64,000 nt of DNA, taken from NCBI RefSeq assembly GCF_014648435.1, contig NZ_BMRC01000012.1:62001-126000 (forward strand). The letters run 5' to 3'. The DNA is from Nonomuraea spiralis. Its GTDB lineage: Bacteria; Actinomycetota; Actinomycetes; Streptosporangiales; Streptosporangiaceae. The notes below the pieces were generated by a model. The model made no database searches. It saw only the letters and a list, made by a program, of their open reading frames with translations, and had not been told where the DNA came from. The position numbers and the translations under genes were made by a program. Shown here one piece after another: positions 33,447 through 41,341 of the stretch (within the stretch, counting starts at the first letter, position 1; each line of letters begins with the position of its first letter).

Positions 33447-34012
33447 GAATCCGCCTCCGGGTGTCGCCGCCCCGGCTTGTCGGGTTCGCCAAGTTTATCG
33501 AGTTCGCCTAGTGCCCAGGTGGCCCAGTCGTGGGCGGCCCGGTACTGGCGCAGCCCGTAGCCGGCGGCGAGCCAGCCGAACGGGAGCCGTCCGCCGGGTG
33601 AGACCGGGGTGTCCACCGCCATCGCCGGGCCGAGCTCGGCGAGCTGCCGCTCGCTGTTGGCGGCGATCTCGCGCAGCACCGTACGGGCGTCCTCGGGGTC
33701 GAGGGCGGACAGCAGGAAGAGCCGCAACACCGGCTCGTTGCGGACCGCGCCGCCCTTGCGGGGCGCCAGCAGCCACGCGCGCAGCTCGGCGCGCCCCGCC
33801 TCGGTGACGCCGTACGCGCGGCGCCCCCGCACCCCCTCACCGGCGGGCTCGATCAGCCCTTCCTCGGTGAGGCGGGCCAGCTCCGGATAGATCCGGTTGT
33901 AACCGGCCTGCCAGGCATGACTTCCCAGCTCGCCCTCGAACGCCTTGGCCAGGTCGTATCCGCTCGCCGGCCCCTCCGAGAGCAGGCCGAGCAGGGCGTA
34001 TCGCAGTGCCAT
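33443..34012 (-). CDS. PadR-family transcriptional regulator
   Basis: 189 residues. The N-terminal winged helix opens with MALRYALLGLLSEGPASGYD, the PadR signature, then RIYPELARLTEEGLIEPAG and RRAYGVTEAGRAELRAWL. A C-terminal helical domain with FLLSALDPEDARTVLREIA forms the dimer and ligand region. Divergent from the carotenoid oxygenase with the dyad TATCCA-GT-TGGATA between. Such PadR proteins repress neighbouring genes until a phenolic or other small molecule is bound. Confidence 0.88.
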   Translation of the reverse strand: MALRYALLGLLSEGPASGYDLAKAFEGELGSHAWQAGYNRIYPELARLTEEGLIEPAGEGVRGRRAYGVTEAGRAELRAWLLAPRKGGAVRNEPVLRLFLLSALDPEDARTVLREIAANSERQLAELGPAMAVDTPVSPGGRLPFGWLAAGYGLRQYRAAHDWATWALGELDKLGEPDKPGRRHPEADS

Positions 34013-34041
34013 GCGCCCTACCTTACCTCTCCAAATTGACA

Positions 34042-34055
34042 TATCCAGTTGGATA
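34042..34055. promoter_or_regulatory. PadR operator dyad
   Basis: TATCCA-GT-TGGATA (perfect 6-base arms, 2-base spacer) lies 30 bases before the PadR start and 40 before the carotenoid oxygenase ATG. AT-rich and nested in a 83-base divergent promoter region. Confidence 0.7.
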
Positions 34056-34094
34056 GGTGAAAACTTCGGTGCCGCACGCGACGAAGGAGCTGAC

Positions 34095-35420
34095 ATGTCC
34101 TACATGGCACCCGTGCCCGATGAGATCGACGCCTACGACCTGCCCGTGTCGGGGGCGCTGCCGCCGGAGCTGACCGGCCGTTACGTCCGCAACGGCCCCA
34201 ACCCCCTGCCCGGCGAGCGACCGGGCCACTGGTTCAACGGGCACGGCATGCTGCACGGCATACGGCTGCGCCACGGCCGCGCCGAGTGGTACCGCAACCG
34301 CTGGGTGCGCACCGGCAAGCTCGCCGGGCTGCCGTACGTGCGGCCCGGCGGCGGCCGCGACCTCACGGCGGTGTCGGCGAACACGCACGTGATCGAGCAC
34401 GCCGGACGCGTCCTCGCGCTGGTGGAGAACGGCCTGCCGTACCGGATCAGCCCCGACCTGGGCACGGACGGCCCCCTCGACTTCGGCGGGCGGCTGACCA
34501 CCGCCATGACCGCCCACCCCAAGCAGGACCCGGTGACCGGCGAACTGCACTTCTTCGGCTACGGCGTACGCCCGCCCTACCTCACCTACCACCGCCTGGA
34601 CGCCTCGGGAGAGCTGGTGCACAGCCGCGAGGTCGCGGTCCCGGGCGGCACGATGACGCACGACTTCGCCATCACCGAGCACCATGTCGTCTGGCTCGAC
34701 CTGCCCGTCACCTTCCAGCCCCACCTGGCCGGCCGGACCATGCCGTACCAGTGGGACGACGGCTACGGCGCCCGCCTGGGCGTGATGCGCCACGACCGGC
34801 CCGGCGCGCCGGTGCGCTGGTTCGACGTCGAGCCCTGCTACGTCTTCCACGTCGGCAACGCCCACGAGGACGCCTCCGGGCGCATCGTGCTCGACGCCGT
34901 CCGCTACGGCCGCGCCGACTTCACCGCCGTCTGGCGCATGGCGGGCGGCAGCGGCGATCCGGCCGCGTCCGCGTCCTTCGAGGGCTCGGCACGCCTGCAC
35001 CGCTGGGTTCTCGACCCGGCCACCGGCACCGTACGGGAGCAGGCGCTCGACGACCGCGCCGTGGAGTTCCCGACGCTCGACGACGACCGCGTCGGCCGCC
35101 CCGCGCGCTACCTCTACACCAGCGACGACTCCGCGATCGTCAAGTACGACCTCGCCGGCGGCGGCGCCGGCAGCCACCGGCTGGAGCCGGGGACGTACAT
35201 CGGCGAGGCGGTGTTCGTCCCGGCCGTCTCCGGCCCGCGCGGGGAGGACGACGGCTGGCTCCTGTCCATCGCCACCCGGCACGACGGCAGCGCCTCCCGC
35301 CTCCTGGTGCTCGACGCCTCGAACCTGGCGGCGCCGCCGGTCGCGGCGGTCGACCTGCCCCGCGCCGTCCCGGCGGGCTTCCACGGCTCATGGATCCCGG
35401 ACGCCCCACGACGCCGCTAG
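34095..35420 (+). CDS. Carotenoid cleavage oxygenase family protein
   Basis: 441 residues of the seven-bladed beta-propeller family. All four iron-ligand His are present: His141 (TAHPKQDP), His189 (MTHDFAIT), His252 (FHVGNAHEDASG) and His430 (GFHGSWIP). These bind Fe(II) and split a double bond of carotenoids or of stilbenes such as resveratrol. GAAGGAG precedes the ATG. It has a PadR regulator, a class that senses phenolic compounds, and no carotenoid synthesis genes around, so a lignostilbene or isoeugenol-type substrate is as likely as a carotenoid (inference). Its last four bases overlap the end of a small NTF2-like gene on the other strand. Confidence 0.9.
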   Translation: MSYMAPVPDEIDAYDLPVSGALPPELTGRYVRNGPNPLPGERPGHWFNGHGMLHGIRLRHGRAEWYRNRWVRTGKLAGLPYVRPGGGRDLTAVSANTHVIEHAGRVLALVENGLPYRISPDLGTDGPLDFGGRLTTAMTAHPKQDPVTGELHFFGYGVRPPYLTYHRLDASGELVHSREVAVPGGTMTHDFAITEHHVVWLDLPVTFQPHLAGRTMPYQWDDGYGARLGVMRHDRPGAPVRWFDVEPCYVFHVGNAHEDASGRIVLDAVRYGRADFTAVWRMAGGSGDPAASASFEGSARLHRWVLDPATGTVREQALDDRAVEFPTLDDDRVGRPARYLYTSDDSAIVKYDLAGGGAGSHRLEPGTYIGEAVFVPAVSGPRGEDDGWLLSIATRHDGSASRLLVLDASNLAAPPVAAVDLPRAVPAGFHGSWIPDAPRRR

Positions 35421-35875
35421 AGGGCGTGGGCGGCGGGCTTGCTCGCGGGCTGGAACCTGAACGAGATGGCCTCCATGACCGCCTGGTGCTTGGTGTTCTG
35501 GAAGGCGGCGATCTTCCAGTCGCCGTCCGCCTGCCGGACCAGCGTGTACGTCTGGATCTTGTGGAGCTTGCCCGGCCTGCCCTTGTAGGTGTCGCCGCGC
35601 GTGACGACGAGAGCGGTGCCGGGGCCGGCGAGGCGGATGCCGACGGTCTCACTGGCCAGCCTGGTGCCCTTGACGAAACTGTCGAACAGCGCCTGGTGGG
35701 CGTCGCCGATCTCCTTGGCGCCGATGTAGAGGGTGCCGACGTACGTGACGTAGGTGGCGTCCGGGGTGAACAGGGCGCCGTAGGCGTCCCCGTCGCCACG
35801 ACTCCAGGCGTCGGCGAGCCGGTCGAGCACTGCGGTGATGGCGGCGGTGTCGGCGGCGGCGGGGATGCTGCTCAT
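35417..35875 (-). CDS. SgcJ/EcaC-type NTF2-like protein
   Basis: 152 residues with one NTF2-like cone: AITAVLDRLADAWSRGDGDA (helix 1), YGALFTPDATYVTYVGTLYI and WKIAAFQNTKHQAVMEAISF (strands). The SgcJ/EcaC/DUF4440 group has members in enediyne clusters and many lone copies; no reaction is firmly assigned. ATG 35875 has AAGGG 10 bases upstream and is preferred over an ATG 29 codons further out. Divergent from the MerR regulator with an AT-rich dyad between. Confidence 0.75.
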   Translation of the reverse strand: MSSIPAAADTAAITAVLDRLADAWSRGDGDAYGALFTPDATYVTYVGTLYIGAKEIGDAHQALFDSFVKGTRLASETVGIRLAGPGTALVVTRGDTYKGRPGKLHKIQTYTLVRQADGDWKIAAFQNTKHQAVMEAISFRFQPASKPAAHAL

Positions 35876-35902
35876 GATCGTTACCCTTCTTTCGAGCATT
35901 TG

Positions 35903-35933
35903 CTTCTTTGGAGATTTATCTTCTCTAAAGAAG
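35903..35933. promoter_or_regulatory. AT-rich operator dyad between NTF2-like gene and MerR
   Basis: CTTCTTTGGAGA (35903-35914) and TCTCTAAAGAAG (35922-35933) are inverted repeats with one mismatch and a 7-base spacer. The region of about 70 bases is strikingly AT-rich in an otherwise GC-rich window. Confidence 0.7.
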
Positions 35934-36015
35934 AGATTAGGAGAAGGGCATGCCGATGTCAACGTCCGGCTCCGCCCGGGTGCGGCGGGGGCGGTTCACG
36001 TAGGCTTGAGGTCAT

Positions 36016-36441
36016 ATGGATGAGCAGTTGACGATCGGCGAGCTGGCCGGACGTACCGGTGTCGCCGCCTCCGCGCTGCGCTACTGGGAAGAGCTCGGTC
36101 TGCTGCCGGAGCCGGAGCGCGTCTCGGGTCAGCGGCGTTATCCGCCGTCGGCGGCCGGGCTGGTCGGCGCGATCTTGTTGCTGCGCGACGTCGGGTTCAC
36201 GTTGCGCGAGGTCAAGGCGTTCATCGCGGCGCGTACGGCGGCCGGTGACGGCTGGCGGGAGCTCCACCGGCGCAAGGTCGCCGAGCTCGACCAGCTCATC
36301 GCGCGGGCCCAGGCGGCGCGTACGGCCATCGCGCACAGCCTGGCCTGCCCGCACGAGGACATCTTCGACTGCTCCACCTTCGCCTGCGTGGTCGAGGCGC
36401 GCCTGGCGGGCACGCCCCTGGAAGAGGCCCACAAGCACTGA
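36016..36441 (+). CDS. MerR-family regulator with a Cys-rich C-terminus
   Basis: 141 residues. DNA-binding domain: LTIGELAGRTGVAASALRYW, LGLLPEPERVSGQRRYPPSA. Coiled coil (HRRKVAELDQLIARAQAART) and a C-terminal segment with three Cys in LACPHEDIFDCSTFACVVEA, which suggests metal or redox sensing as in SoxR/ZntR relatives, though spacing does not match SoxR iron-sulfur CxxCxCx5C. It likely regulates the divergent NTF2-like gene or itself through the dyad at 35903-35933. The ATG at 36016 begins directly at the conserved region. Confidence 0.85.
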   Translation: MDEQLTIGELAGRTGVAASALRYWEELGLLPEPERVSGQRRYPPSAAGLVGAILLLRDVGFTLREVKAFIAARTAAGDGWRELHRRKVAELDQLIARAQAARTAIAHSLACPHEDIFDCSTFACVVEARLAGTPLEEAHKH

Positions 36442-36568
36442 CCCCGGCCGACGCCGCGCGGGTCCGGCACGGTGTCCGCCGGGCGGAGGCGACCCCCGTG
36501 AAATCGCCTCTTACCGCCTGGATACCCTACCCGTCTATGGTTCAAGGCCATTTGTAAGGAAGGTGCTG

Positions 36569-37759
36569 TTGACCACGGACCCGCACGGCCTCCTCACCGC
36601 CTACACCACCGACGAGCTGCTCCGGCGGCGCAGCGTGAAGTGGCGTGAGTTCCCGCCGGACGTCCTGCCCATGCGCATCGCGGAGATGGACACCCCGCTC
36701 GCCGAGCCCGTCGCCGCCGCGCTGATCGCCGCCGTCGAGCGCGGCGACACCGGTTACGTGCTCCCCGGGCGGCTTCCCGAGGCGTACGCGGGCTTCGCCG
36801 ACCGGCACTACGGCTGGCAGCCCGACGCCGGCGCCATCCGGCTGGTCCCGGATGTCATGTCCGGCATCGTGGAGATCCTCCAGATCGTCTCCGAGCCCGG
36901 CGACGGCGTCGTCGTCAACACCCCCGGACACCCGCCGGCCTCGTACTGGATCGACCGCGTCGGCCGCCGGGTGATCCCCAGCCCGCTGGCCTCCGGGTCG
37001 GACGGGCACCGGCTCGACCTGGACCGGCTGGAGCACGACTTCGCGTCCGGCGCGCGGGCGTACGTGCTCTGCAACCCGCACAACCCCACCGGCCTGGTCC
37101 TCACCCGGGAGGAGCTGACGGCGGTGGCGGCGCTGGCCGAGCGCTACGACGTGCGGGTCGTCACGGACGAGATCCTCGCGCCGCTCACCTACCCCGGCGC
37201 GCGGCACGTCCCGTTCCCGTCCCTCGACAACCCGGCCGCGGCGCGGTCCGTCGCGGTCGTCTCGGCCTCCAAGGCGTTCAACATCGCCGGTCTCAAGGCC
37301 GCCCTCGTGGTGCCGGGGCCGGAGGCGTACGCCGACGTGGCGGCCGTTCCTCAGGAGGTCAGCGAGGTGGCCGGGCTGATGGGCGTGCTCGCCGCCGAGG
37401 CCGCCTTCGCCCACGGCGACGCCTGGCTGGGGAACCTGCTCGCCGCCCTGGACGGCAACCGTCGCCTGCTGGCCGCCCAGCTCGCCGACCAGCTCCCCGG
37501 CGTCGGCTACCACCTGCCGCGCGCGGGCTACACGGCCTGGCTCGACTGCCGCGCGCTGGGCCTGGGCGACGATCCCGCGCGGGTGTTCCTGCGGCGGGGC
37601 AGGGTCGGCGTGGGGTCGGGGCCGAGGTTCGGGGCGGAGGGGCGCGGGTTCGTCCGGTTCAACTTCGCCACGTCGCCGGACCGGGTCGCCGAGGCTGTCA
37701 GCCGCATGGTGACCGCCCGGGACCACGCGGACGCCGGGGTGGACGAGCGGCGCGACTGA
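36569..37759 (+). CDS. MalY/PatB-type aminotransferase or C-S beta-lyase
   Basis: 396 residues, starting at TTG 36569 with AGGA 7 bases before. The sequence LLRRRSVKWREFPPDVLPMR with AEMDTPLAEPVAAALIAAVE is typical of MalY/PatB cystathionine beta-lyases. GHPPASYWIDRVG and CNPHNPTGLVLTREELTAVA place the cofactor, VTDEILAPL binds the PLP ring nitrogen, and the Schiff-base Lys is in VVSASKAFNIAGLKAALVV. Members cleave cystathionine or other S-conjugates or transaminate. It follows the MerR gene by 127 bases with a possible promoter. No methionine genes adjoin it. Confidence 0.85.
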   Translation: MTTDPHGLLTAYTTDELLRRRSVKWREFPPDVLPMRIAEMDTPLAEPVAAALIAAVERGDTGYVLPGRLPEAYAGFADRHYGWQPDAGAIRLVPDVMSGIVEILQIVSEPGDGVVVNTPGHPPASYWIDRVGRRVIPSPLASGSDGHRLDLDRLEHDFASGARAYVLCNPHNPTGLVLTREELTAVAALAERYDVRVVTDEILAPLTYPGARHVPFPSLDNPAAARSVAVVSASKAFNIAGLKAALVVPGPEAYADVAAVPQEVSEVAGLMGVLAAEAAFAHGDAWLGNLLAALDGNRRLLAAQLADQLPGVGYHLPRAGYTAWLDCRALGLGDDPARVFLRRGRVGVGSGPRFGAEGRGFVRFNFATSPDRVAEAVSRMVTARDHADAGVDERRD

Positions 37760-37772
37760 GCTCACACGGCGA

Positions 37773-37813
37773 CCGGCCCCGGCGCTGCCGGGGCCGGGGC
37801 CGGGGCCGGGGCC
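37773..37813. terminator. Hairpin terminator with GGGGCC hexamer repeats
   Basis: A perfect 11-base stem CCGGCCCCGGC/GCCGGGGCCGG (loop GCT) at 37773-37797 lies between convergent genes. It runs into four tandem GGGGCC units (37790-37813), which in one strand could also form a G-quadruplex. Confidence 0.7.
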
Positions 37814-37826
37814 GGTGGACGCGCTG

Positions 37827-38948
37827 TCAGAGGGTGTCGGGGGTCAGGCGTTCCGGGGGGCCGGAGGTGAAGGCTTCCAGCGCGGCCGGGTCCGGGGTGA
37901 CGCCGATGCCGGGGCCCTCGGGGACCGCTATGGAGTCGCCGTCCAGGACGACGGGCGCGGTGATGTCCCGCTCGTAGTAGCGGGCCGTCGCCGAGATGTC
38001 GCCCGGCAGCGTGAAGCCGGGCAGGCTGGCCAGCGCCAGGTTCGCCATCCGGCCGAGCCCGGTCTCCAGCATCCCGCCGCACCACACCGGTACGTCGGCC
38101 GCCAGGGCCAGGTCGTGGATGCGGCGGGCCTCCAGGTAGCCGCCGACCCGGCCGGGCTTGATGTTGACGATGGAACAGGCCCGCGCCCTGATCGCGGCCG
38201 TGGCGGCGCGGGCCGAGGTGATCGACTCGTCCAGGCAGATCGGGGTGTCCATCCGGGCGGCGAGCCGGGCGTGCCCGTCCAGGTCGTCGGGGGCGAAGGG
38301 CTGCTCCAGCAGGGTCAGGTCGTAGGCGTCGAGGCGGGCCAGGTGGCGGGCGTCGGCGGGGGTGTAGGCGGTGTTGGCGTCGGCGGTGAGCATCAGGCCG
38401 GCGCCGAACGTCTCGCGTACGAGCCGGACCGGTTCCAGGTCCCAGCCCGGTTCGATCTTGAGCTTGATCCGCGCGTAACCGGCGCTGACGTGCCGGTCCA
38501 CCGTGTCGAGCAGGGCGTCGAGGCCGGTGGCGATGCCGACCGACACGCCCACGCGCACACTGCGCCGTACGCCGCCCAGGTAGGCGGCCAGCGACAGGCC
38601 GCGGGCCTTGAGCACGGCGTCCAGGACGGCGGTCTCGACGGCGGCCTTGGCCATCGGATGCCCGCGCAGGTGCGCCAGCGCGGGCGCGACACCGGCCGGG
38701 TCGAGGTCGGGCAGCGCGAACAGGGCGGGCAGCAGGAAACGGCGGATGAGGTCGGCCGCGCCCTCCAGGTACTCGGGACTGTAGGTGGGCTCGTCCTCGG
38801 CCACGCACTCGCCCCAGCCCTCCTCCCCCTCGGTCCCGCGCACCCGTACCAGCAGCGCCCTGCGCACGGTCTGCGTGCCGAGCGAGGTGCGGAACGGGGT
38901 GAGCAGCGGCAGGGCGACCGTGCGCAGCTCGGCTTCGGCGATCCTCAT
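37827..38948 (-). CDS. N-acylamino acid racemase / o-succinylbenzoate synthase-like enolase-superfamily enzyme
   Basis: 373 residues. The capping domain (LRTVALPLLTPFRTSLGTQT) and barrel show the enolase-superfamily metal and base motifs: KLKIEPG with the catalytic Lys pair, LTADANTAY (first metal Asp), LEQPF (Glu), LDESI (Asp) and NIKPGRVGG with the other catalytic Lys. These match MenC/NSAR enzymes. Since an N-acyl-D-amino-acid deacylase is in the operon, the role of N-acylamino acid racemase (D to L interconversion) is favoured over menaquinone synthesis. ATGA overlap with the GNAT gene. Confidence 0.88.
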   Translation of the reverse strand: MRIAEAELRTVALPLLTPFRTSLGTQTVRRALLVRVRGTEGEEGWGECVAEDEPTYSPEYLEGAADLIRRFLLPALFALPDLDPAGVAPALAHLRGHPMAKAAVETAVLDAVLKARGLSLAAYLGGVRRSVRVGVSVGIATGLDALLDTVDRHVSAGYARIKLKIEPGWDLEPVRLVRETFGAGLMLTADANTAYTPADARHLARLDAYDLTLLEQPFAPDDLDGHARLAARMDTPICLDESITSARAATAAIRARACSIVNIKPGRVGGYLEARRIHDLALAADVPVWCGGMLETGLGRMANLALASLPGFTLPGDISATARYYERDITAPVVLDGDSIAVPEGPGIGVTPDPAALEAFTSGPPERLTPDTL

Positions 38949-39709
38949 GCCGCACGCTCCAGCACGTACCAGCCGTCCTTGGTGAAGGCGGTGATCCGGT
39001 AGCCGCAGGCGAGCGCGCCGCCCAGGGCGGCTCGCTGGGCGGCCCGCCACCGCGCGGCCTCCTCCGGCCACTCGCGCCGCAGCCGCTCGGCGTCGGCGGG
39101 CGTGGCGCAGCGCAGTACGGCCGCGCCGCCCGGCTCGCGCGGCGTCCCGCGCTCGTCGAGGATCACCTCGGCGTCCCCGTCCCCCAGGGGCCCGGTCACG
39201 GTCGCGGCCGGGTGTACCGGCCAGTAAGCGAACAGGCGGTCGGTGACGTCGCCGCCGTTGATGCCGTCGTTCATCGGCCCGTAGAAGTCGGGCACGTAAC
39301 GCTCGGCCCGCGCGCCGAGCCTGGCCAGGTTGAAGAAGGCGTTGCGGCGTACGAGCGGGTCGAAGGTCCAGGAGATGGAGTTCAGGCCGCGTTCGGCGGC
39401 CCACTCGCGCTGGTGCGCCTTGATCGCCTGGCCGATCCCCCGGCCCTGCGCCTCGGGGGCCACGCCCACGACGTGGGAGTGCAGGCTGCCCCCCTCGGCG
39501 AGGAACCCGGACGCGGCGGCGACGAGCTCGCCGTCGAGGAAGGCGCCGCCGACGTAACCGCCGGTGTGCGCCAGGGCGCACATGAGGTCGACGGCCACCG
39601 GCGGGTCTTCGCCGGCCCTGGTGTTCCAGATGCGGCGCAGCAGCCGGTCGGCGGCCTGGAACTGGGACGTACCGTGGAGGATGCGGAGTTCGGCCATGGG
39701 CACCAGCAT
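38945..39709 (-). CDS. GNAT-superfamily acetyltransferase (COG3375-type)
   Basis: 254 residues. The GNAT motif A is VVGVAPEAQGRGIGQAIKAH, followed by REWAAERGLNSISWTFDPLV and the hallmark of this subfamily, ARLGARAERYVPDFYG. The same subfamily is often found beside N-succinyl- or N-acylamino acid racemases, where it probably acylates the amino group to make the racemase substrate. The stop overlaps the racemase start. Start M1 (39709) or M5 (39697). It follows the PucR gene after 42 bases. Confidence 0.85.
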   Translation of the reverse strand: MLVPMAELRILHGTSQFQAADRLLRRIWNTRAGEDPPVAVDLMCALAHTGGYVGGAFLDGELVAAASGFLAEGGSLHSHVVGVAPEAQGRGIGQAIKAHQREWAAERGLNSISWTFDPLVRRNAFFNLARLGARAERYVPDFYGPMNDGINGGDVTDRLFAYWPVHPAATVTGPLGDGDAEVILDERGTPREPGGAAVLRCATPADAERLRREWPEEAARWRAAQRAALGGALACGYRITAFTKDGWYVLERAA

Positions 39710-39751
39710 TCCGCCGGGCCGCCGCCGGGGCGTTGGCGTGCAAGCCGAACT

Positions 39752-41341
39752 TCAGCCGCCGCTGTTTGTGCCGGACGCCCGGATCTCGGCCAGCCGGAGC
39801 TGAAGGCCCAGGACGAGCCTGACGTCGGGGTCGTCGAGCGGGATCAGCTCGCCGATGCGGCGCAGCCGGTACCTGAGCGTGTTGGGGTGCAGCGACAACG
39901 TCTCGGCCGCCCTCGGCACGTCGTAGTGGGCGGCCAGCCAGACGCGCAGGCTGTGGACGTAGTCGGTGCCGTGCCCGGCGTCGTGCTCGGCCACCAGCGA
40001 CAGCGGCTCGCCCGCCGGGGCGGGGCTGGCCCGCATCGAGGCCCCCGCGTCCAGCAGGAACAGCGCCGCGGCCAGTTCCTCGTGCAGGCCGACCTCGCCG
40101 CCACCGAAGGGCCCGCACATCGCGCGCAGCGCGTCGTCGGCCTGCCGGGCGCTGGCGGGGGCCTGGGCGACCGTGGGCGCGGTCCTGCCGACGCCGGCCC
40201 GCCACCGGCCGCCGAGCCGGTCGGTGATCTGCGTGAGGGTGTCGGCGGTGATGCGCCGCAACAGCGGCGTGCCGGCCCCGGCGGCGACGACCGCGTACGT
40301 CCGGCCGTCCACGGCGCCGACGGCGGCCCTGATCCGGTAGGCGGCGTAGGCGGTGCGCAGGAGGTCGGCGGCGTGCGTGGCGGCGAAGGCGTCGGTACGG
40401 CCGCCGACCTCCCGCGTGCCGACCGCCACGACGGTGACCGGTTCCTCCGGGTGCAGGCCGAAGGAGGCGGCCAGCTCGCCGACGTGGCCGACGCCGCGCA
40501 GCAGCCAGCCCAGCCACTCGTCCCTGGTCCGGCGGGCCTTGTCGGCGGCCAGGCTGATGCGGGCCAGGTGCGGGGCGGCGGTCCTGGCCGCCTCGGCGAG
40601 CACGGCGGGGGCGTCCGGCGCGAGCGGCTCGTCGGCCTGGATGGCCCAGATCGTGCCGAGCGCCTCGCCCCTGGCGCGGACCGCGATCGCCAGCCTCGGC
40701 AGGTACTCGCGCGGCTGGTAGCTCCACACGGCCTGCTCGCAGCGCAGGACGGCGGCGTACTCCTCGGCGTTCGTCGGGTGCTCGGGGACGCGCCGGCCGA
40801 GGATGCCCTCCCTGCGCAGCTCGTCGATGGGCTGGCCGCCGATCGTGGAGTAGGCGAGCACGCGCATGGCCAGGTCCTCGATGGCCACCGCGCCGCCGAC
40901 GCGCTGGGCCACCTGGTTGGCCAGCGCGAACAGGTCGCCCGCCTGGACGCCGCCGCCCAGGTCGGCCGCCGGGGCGACGAGCGCGAGCAGGGCGTCGACC
41001 AGCGCGTAGAGCTGGCCCCAGGCCAGGCCGGGCGCGGCGGCCAGCAGCGCCACGCCCGCGTCCCGCGCCGCCTCGGTCAGCGCGGCGGCGTTGCCGAGCC
41101 CGGCCCGTACGACGACCGCGCTCACGCCCGCCCCGGCCGCGTCCTCCAGCAGGGACGGCTCCGGCCGGCCGGTGGCCAGCAGCAGCGCGCCGGCGAACGC
41201 GGTCATCGGCTCGTCGGAGCCGTGGATGACGGGCGCGCCCACCATGGCCTGGCGGCCGGACGGCAGGCAGAGGGCGGTCACCGCCTCCGCGCCGAGGCTG
41301 TCGAGCAGCACGCCGAGCGTCACCCGGCCCTGGGCGCTCAC
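39752..41341 (-). CDS. PucR-family transcriptional regulator
   Basis: 529 residues from GTG. The N-terminal PucR region (VTLGVLLDSLGAEAVTALCL) and a GGDEF-like middle (VGRTAPTVAQAPASARQADD) precede a C-terminal PucR_HTH: LAAHYDVPRAAETLSLHPNT and LRYRLRRIGELIPLDDPDVR. PucR regulators sense intermediates of purine, allantoin or amino acid catabolism. It sits inside the transporter/D-aminoacylase/racemase operon, overlapping the deacylase end by four bases, so it likely controls that set. The ligand could be an N-acyl amino acid (inference). Confidence 0.88.
   Translation of the reverse strand: MSAQGRVTLGVLLDSLGAEAVTALCLPSGRQAMVGAPVIHGSDEPMTAFAGALLLATGRPEPSLLEDAAGAGVSAVVVRAGLGNAAALTEAARDAGVALLAAAPGLAWGQLYALVDALLALVAPAADLGGGVQAGDLFALANQVAQRVGGAVAIEDLAMRVLAYSTIGGQPIDELRREGILGRRVPEHPTNAEEYAAVLRCEQAVWSYQPREYLPRLAIAVRARGEALGTIWAIQADEPLAPDAPAVLAEAARTAAPHLARISLAADKARRTRDEWLGWLLRGVGHVGELAASFGLHPEEPVTVVAVGTREVGGRTDAFAATHAADLLRTAYAAYRIRAAVGAVDGRTYAVVAAGAGTPLLRRITADTLTQITDRLGGRWRAGVGRTAPTVAQAPASARQADDALRAMCGPFGGGEVGLHEELAAALFLLDAGASMRASPAPAGEPLSLVAEHDAGHGTDYVHSLRVWLAAHYDVPRAAETLSLHPNTLRYRLRRIGELIPLDDPDVRLVLGLQLRLAEIRASGTNSGG

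Noticed and set aside
33945..35420. Carotenoid biosynthesis cluster suggested by the oxygenase.
   Set aside because: No phytoene synthase, desaturase or cyclase genes appear nearby, so only a stand-alone oxygenase is claimed.
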